Positions 40,273 to 64,000 of a stretch of DNA of 64,000 nt are shown piece by piece. Each line of letters opens with the position of its first letter. Position 1 is the stretch's first letter. Both the position numbers and the translations under genes were made by a program. A model generated the notes under the pieces. It searched no databases and had not been told where the DNA came from. It saw only the letters and a list, made by a program, of their open reading frames with translations. Source of the stretch: Salvelinus alpinus (lineage: Eukaryota; Chordata; Actinopteri; Salmoniformes; Salmonidae); the NCBI RefSeq assembly GCF_045679555.1, contig NC_092087.1, forward strand, positions 80,159,305 to 80,223,304. The letters are read 5' to 3'.

Positions 40273-40737
40273 CAGAACGTGGTCCACTACCAGTGTCGAC
40301 TATCCTGTTCCACCCGAACACTGACTTCTGACTGACTTCACAATCGCTCTTTCCTTTAGCAGCAGACTAGGCGGCCTTACTAGGTGCTTGGCAAAGCAAC
40401 ATTTGTCTCTACGTCGGACACAGCATCAATCACAGCAAACTCAGCGATGAGATTCAAATAAATACATTGGGAAACAGAAGACGGCAAAGCCGGCAAAAAC
40501 CCCAGAGACTAACACTTCAGGAGTCTGAAACTTGCACGACACCACAAAACCTTCCCCAGACATTCTCTTCCTCTTCAACGTTCCTACAACCTCCAATCAA
40601 CCTTAAAAAAACACAACTTACGTCTTATCTGATCCATTACGTCGACTGGAAAAATTAAACAAAAAGAGATTTGAAAAATAAATTATTTAAACTTAAGACC
40701 TGCAGTGTGGCCTCCCGTCCAGCCGGAGGCGCCACTG

Positions 40738-63814
<23,077 letters not shown>

Positions 63815-64000
63815 CTGAGGAGAGAGAGAGGAGAGAGAGAGGAAAGAGAGAGTGGGTGAAGTGTAGTGTAGGCGGAGGAGAGGAGAATGAAGGATGACGT
63901 GGACACCTGGAACACTGAACCACAAACATCTCCTGTTCCTCAAACCATCTCCTCCAAGCCCGTACGTAGTGTCCTTAGGACTGCTGTGTGTCGGTGTGTG

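Larger units (their letters stand above)
37350..40737 (-). other. xylt1: putative xylt1 3' UTR
   Basis: The minus strand below the xylt1 stop has no AATAAA until 37376-37371 (TTTATT on the plus strand), followed within about 35 bases by a GU-rich stretch (cttgtctccttattgtgtgg on the minus strand). I infer a UTR of about 3.4 kb with cleavage near 37350. The sequence is AT-rich and free of microsatellites, unlike its surroundings, but contains two inverted-repeat elements (38290-38607 and 40123-40272). No transcript data support the end point, and alternative sites cannot be excluded. Confidence 0.5.

Overview
This is vertebrate, almost certainly salmonid, genomic DNA. The evidence is spliced exons with GT/AG junctions, long (CA)n, (CT)n and (GA)n tracts, many terminal-inverted-repeat elements of types recognised from salmonids, HpaI-type and UnaL2-type retrotransposon tails, and Tc1-like, hAT-like and pogo/Tigger-like remnants. 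There are no operons, CRISPR arrays or bacterial genes.

The only host gene supported is xylt1 (peptide O-xylosyltransferase 1), on the minus strand. Its last five coding exons lie at 63814-63638, 59784-59519, 53190-52995, 43772-43439 and 41075-40738. They splice in phase into the C-terminal 436 codons and end in TAG. Upstream exons, promoter and catalytic core lie beyond the right edge. A 3' UTR of about 3.4 kb is inferred down to the first minus-strand AATAAA at 37376-37371.

Positions 1-37 kb look intergenic and consist mostly of repeats. In order: small inverted-repeat elements and a 50-53 bp minisatellite (0-3.7 kb); a composite dispersed repeat with a nested tRNA-type SINE (3.8-4.7 kb); nested Tc1-like remnants and a 532 bp element with perfect 32 bp ends (4.7-7.3 kb); CA arrays; a 30/31 bp GC-rich minisatellite (9.6-11.0 kb); a 3 kb purine-rich 32 bp minisatellite (13.3-16.3 kb); a 25 bp minisatellite split by a LINE fragment (17.2-19.4 kb); a Tigger-type element with a DNA-binding ORF (21.1-21.7 kb); a 28 bp minisatellite inside a 1,046 bp duplication (23.2-25.0 kb); and a near full-length LINE with an SGNH-esterase-like ORF1 and an ORF2 carrying one premature stop (26.3-32.4 kb). 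A hAT-like element with a nested Tc1 fragment follows.

The xylt1 introns hold a broken L2-like LINE with a solo-LTR-like insertion, microsatellites, a 17 bp minisatellite, hAT-like elements, and a partial duplication of the 3' end of the 196 bp exon. I see no new multi-gene system. The most unusual items are the exon-junction duplication, the CRE-like 25 bp array with apparent CpG decay, the polypurine array, and LINE tails that consistently abut (CT)n tracts.
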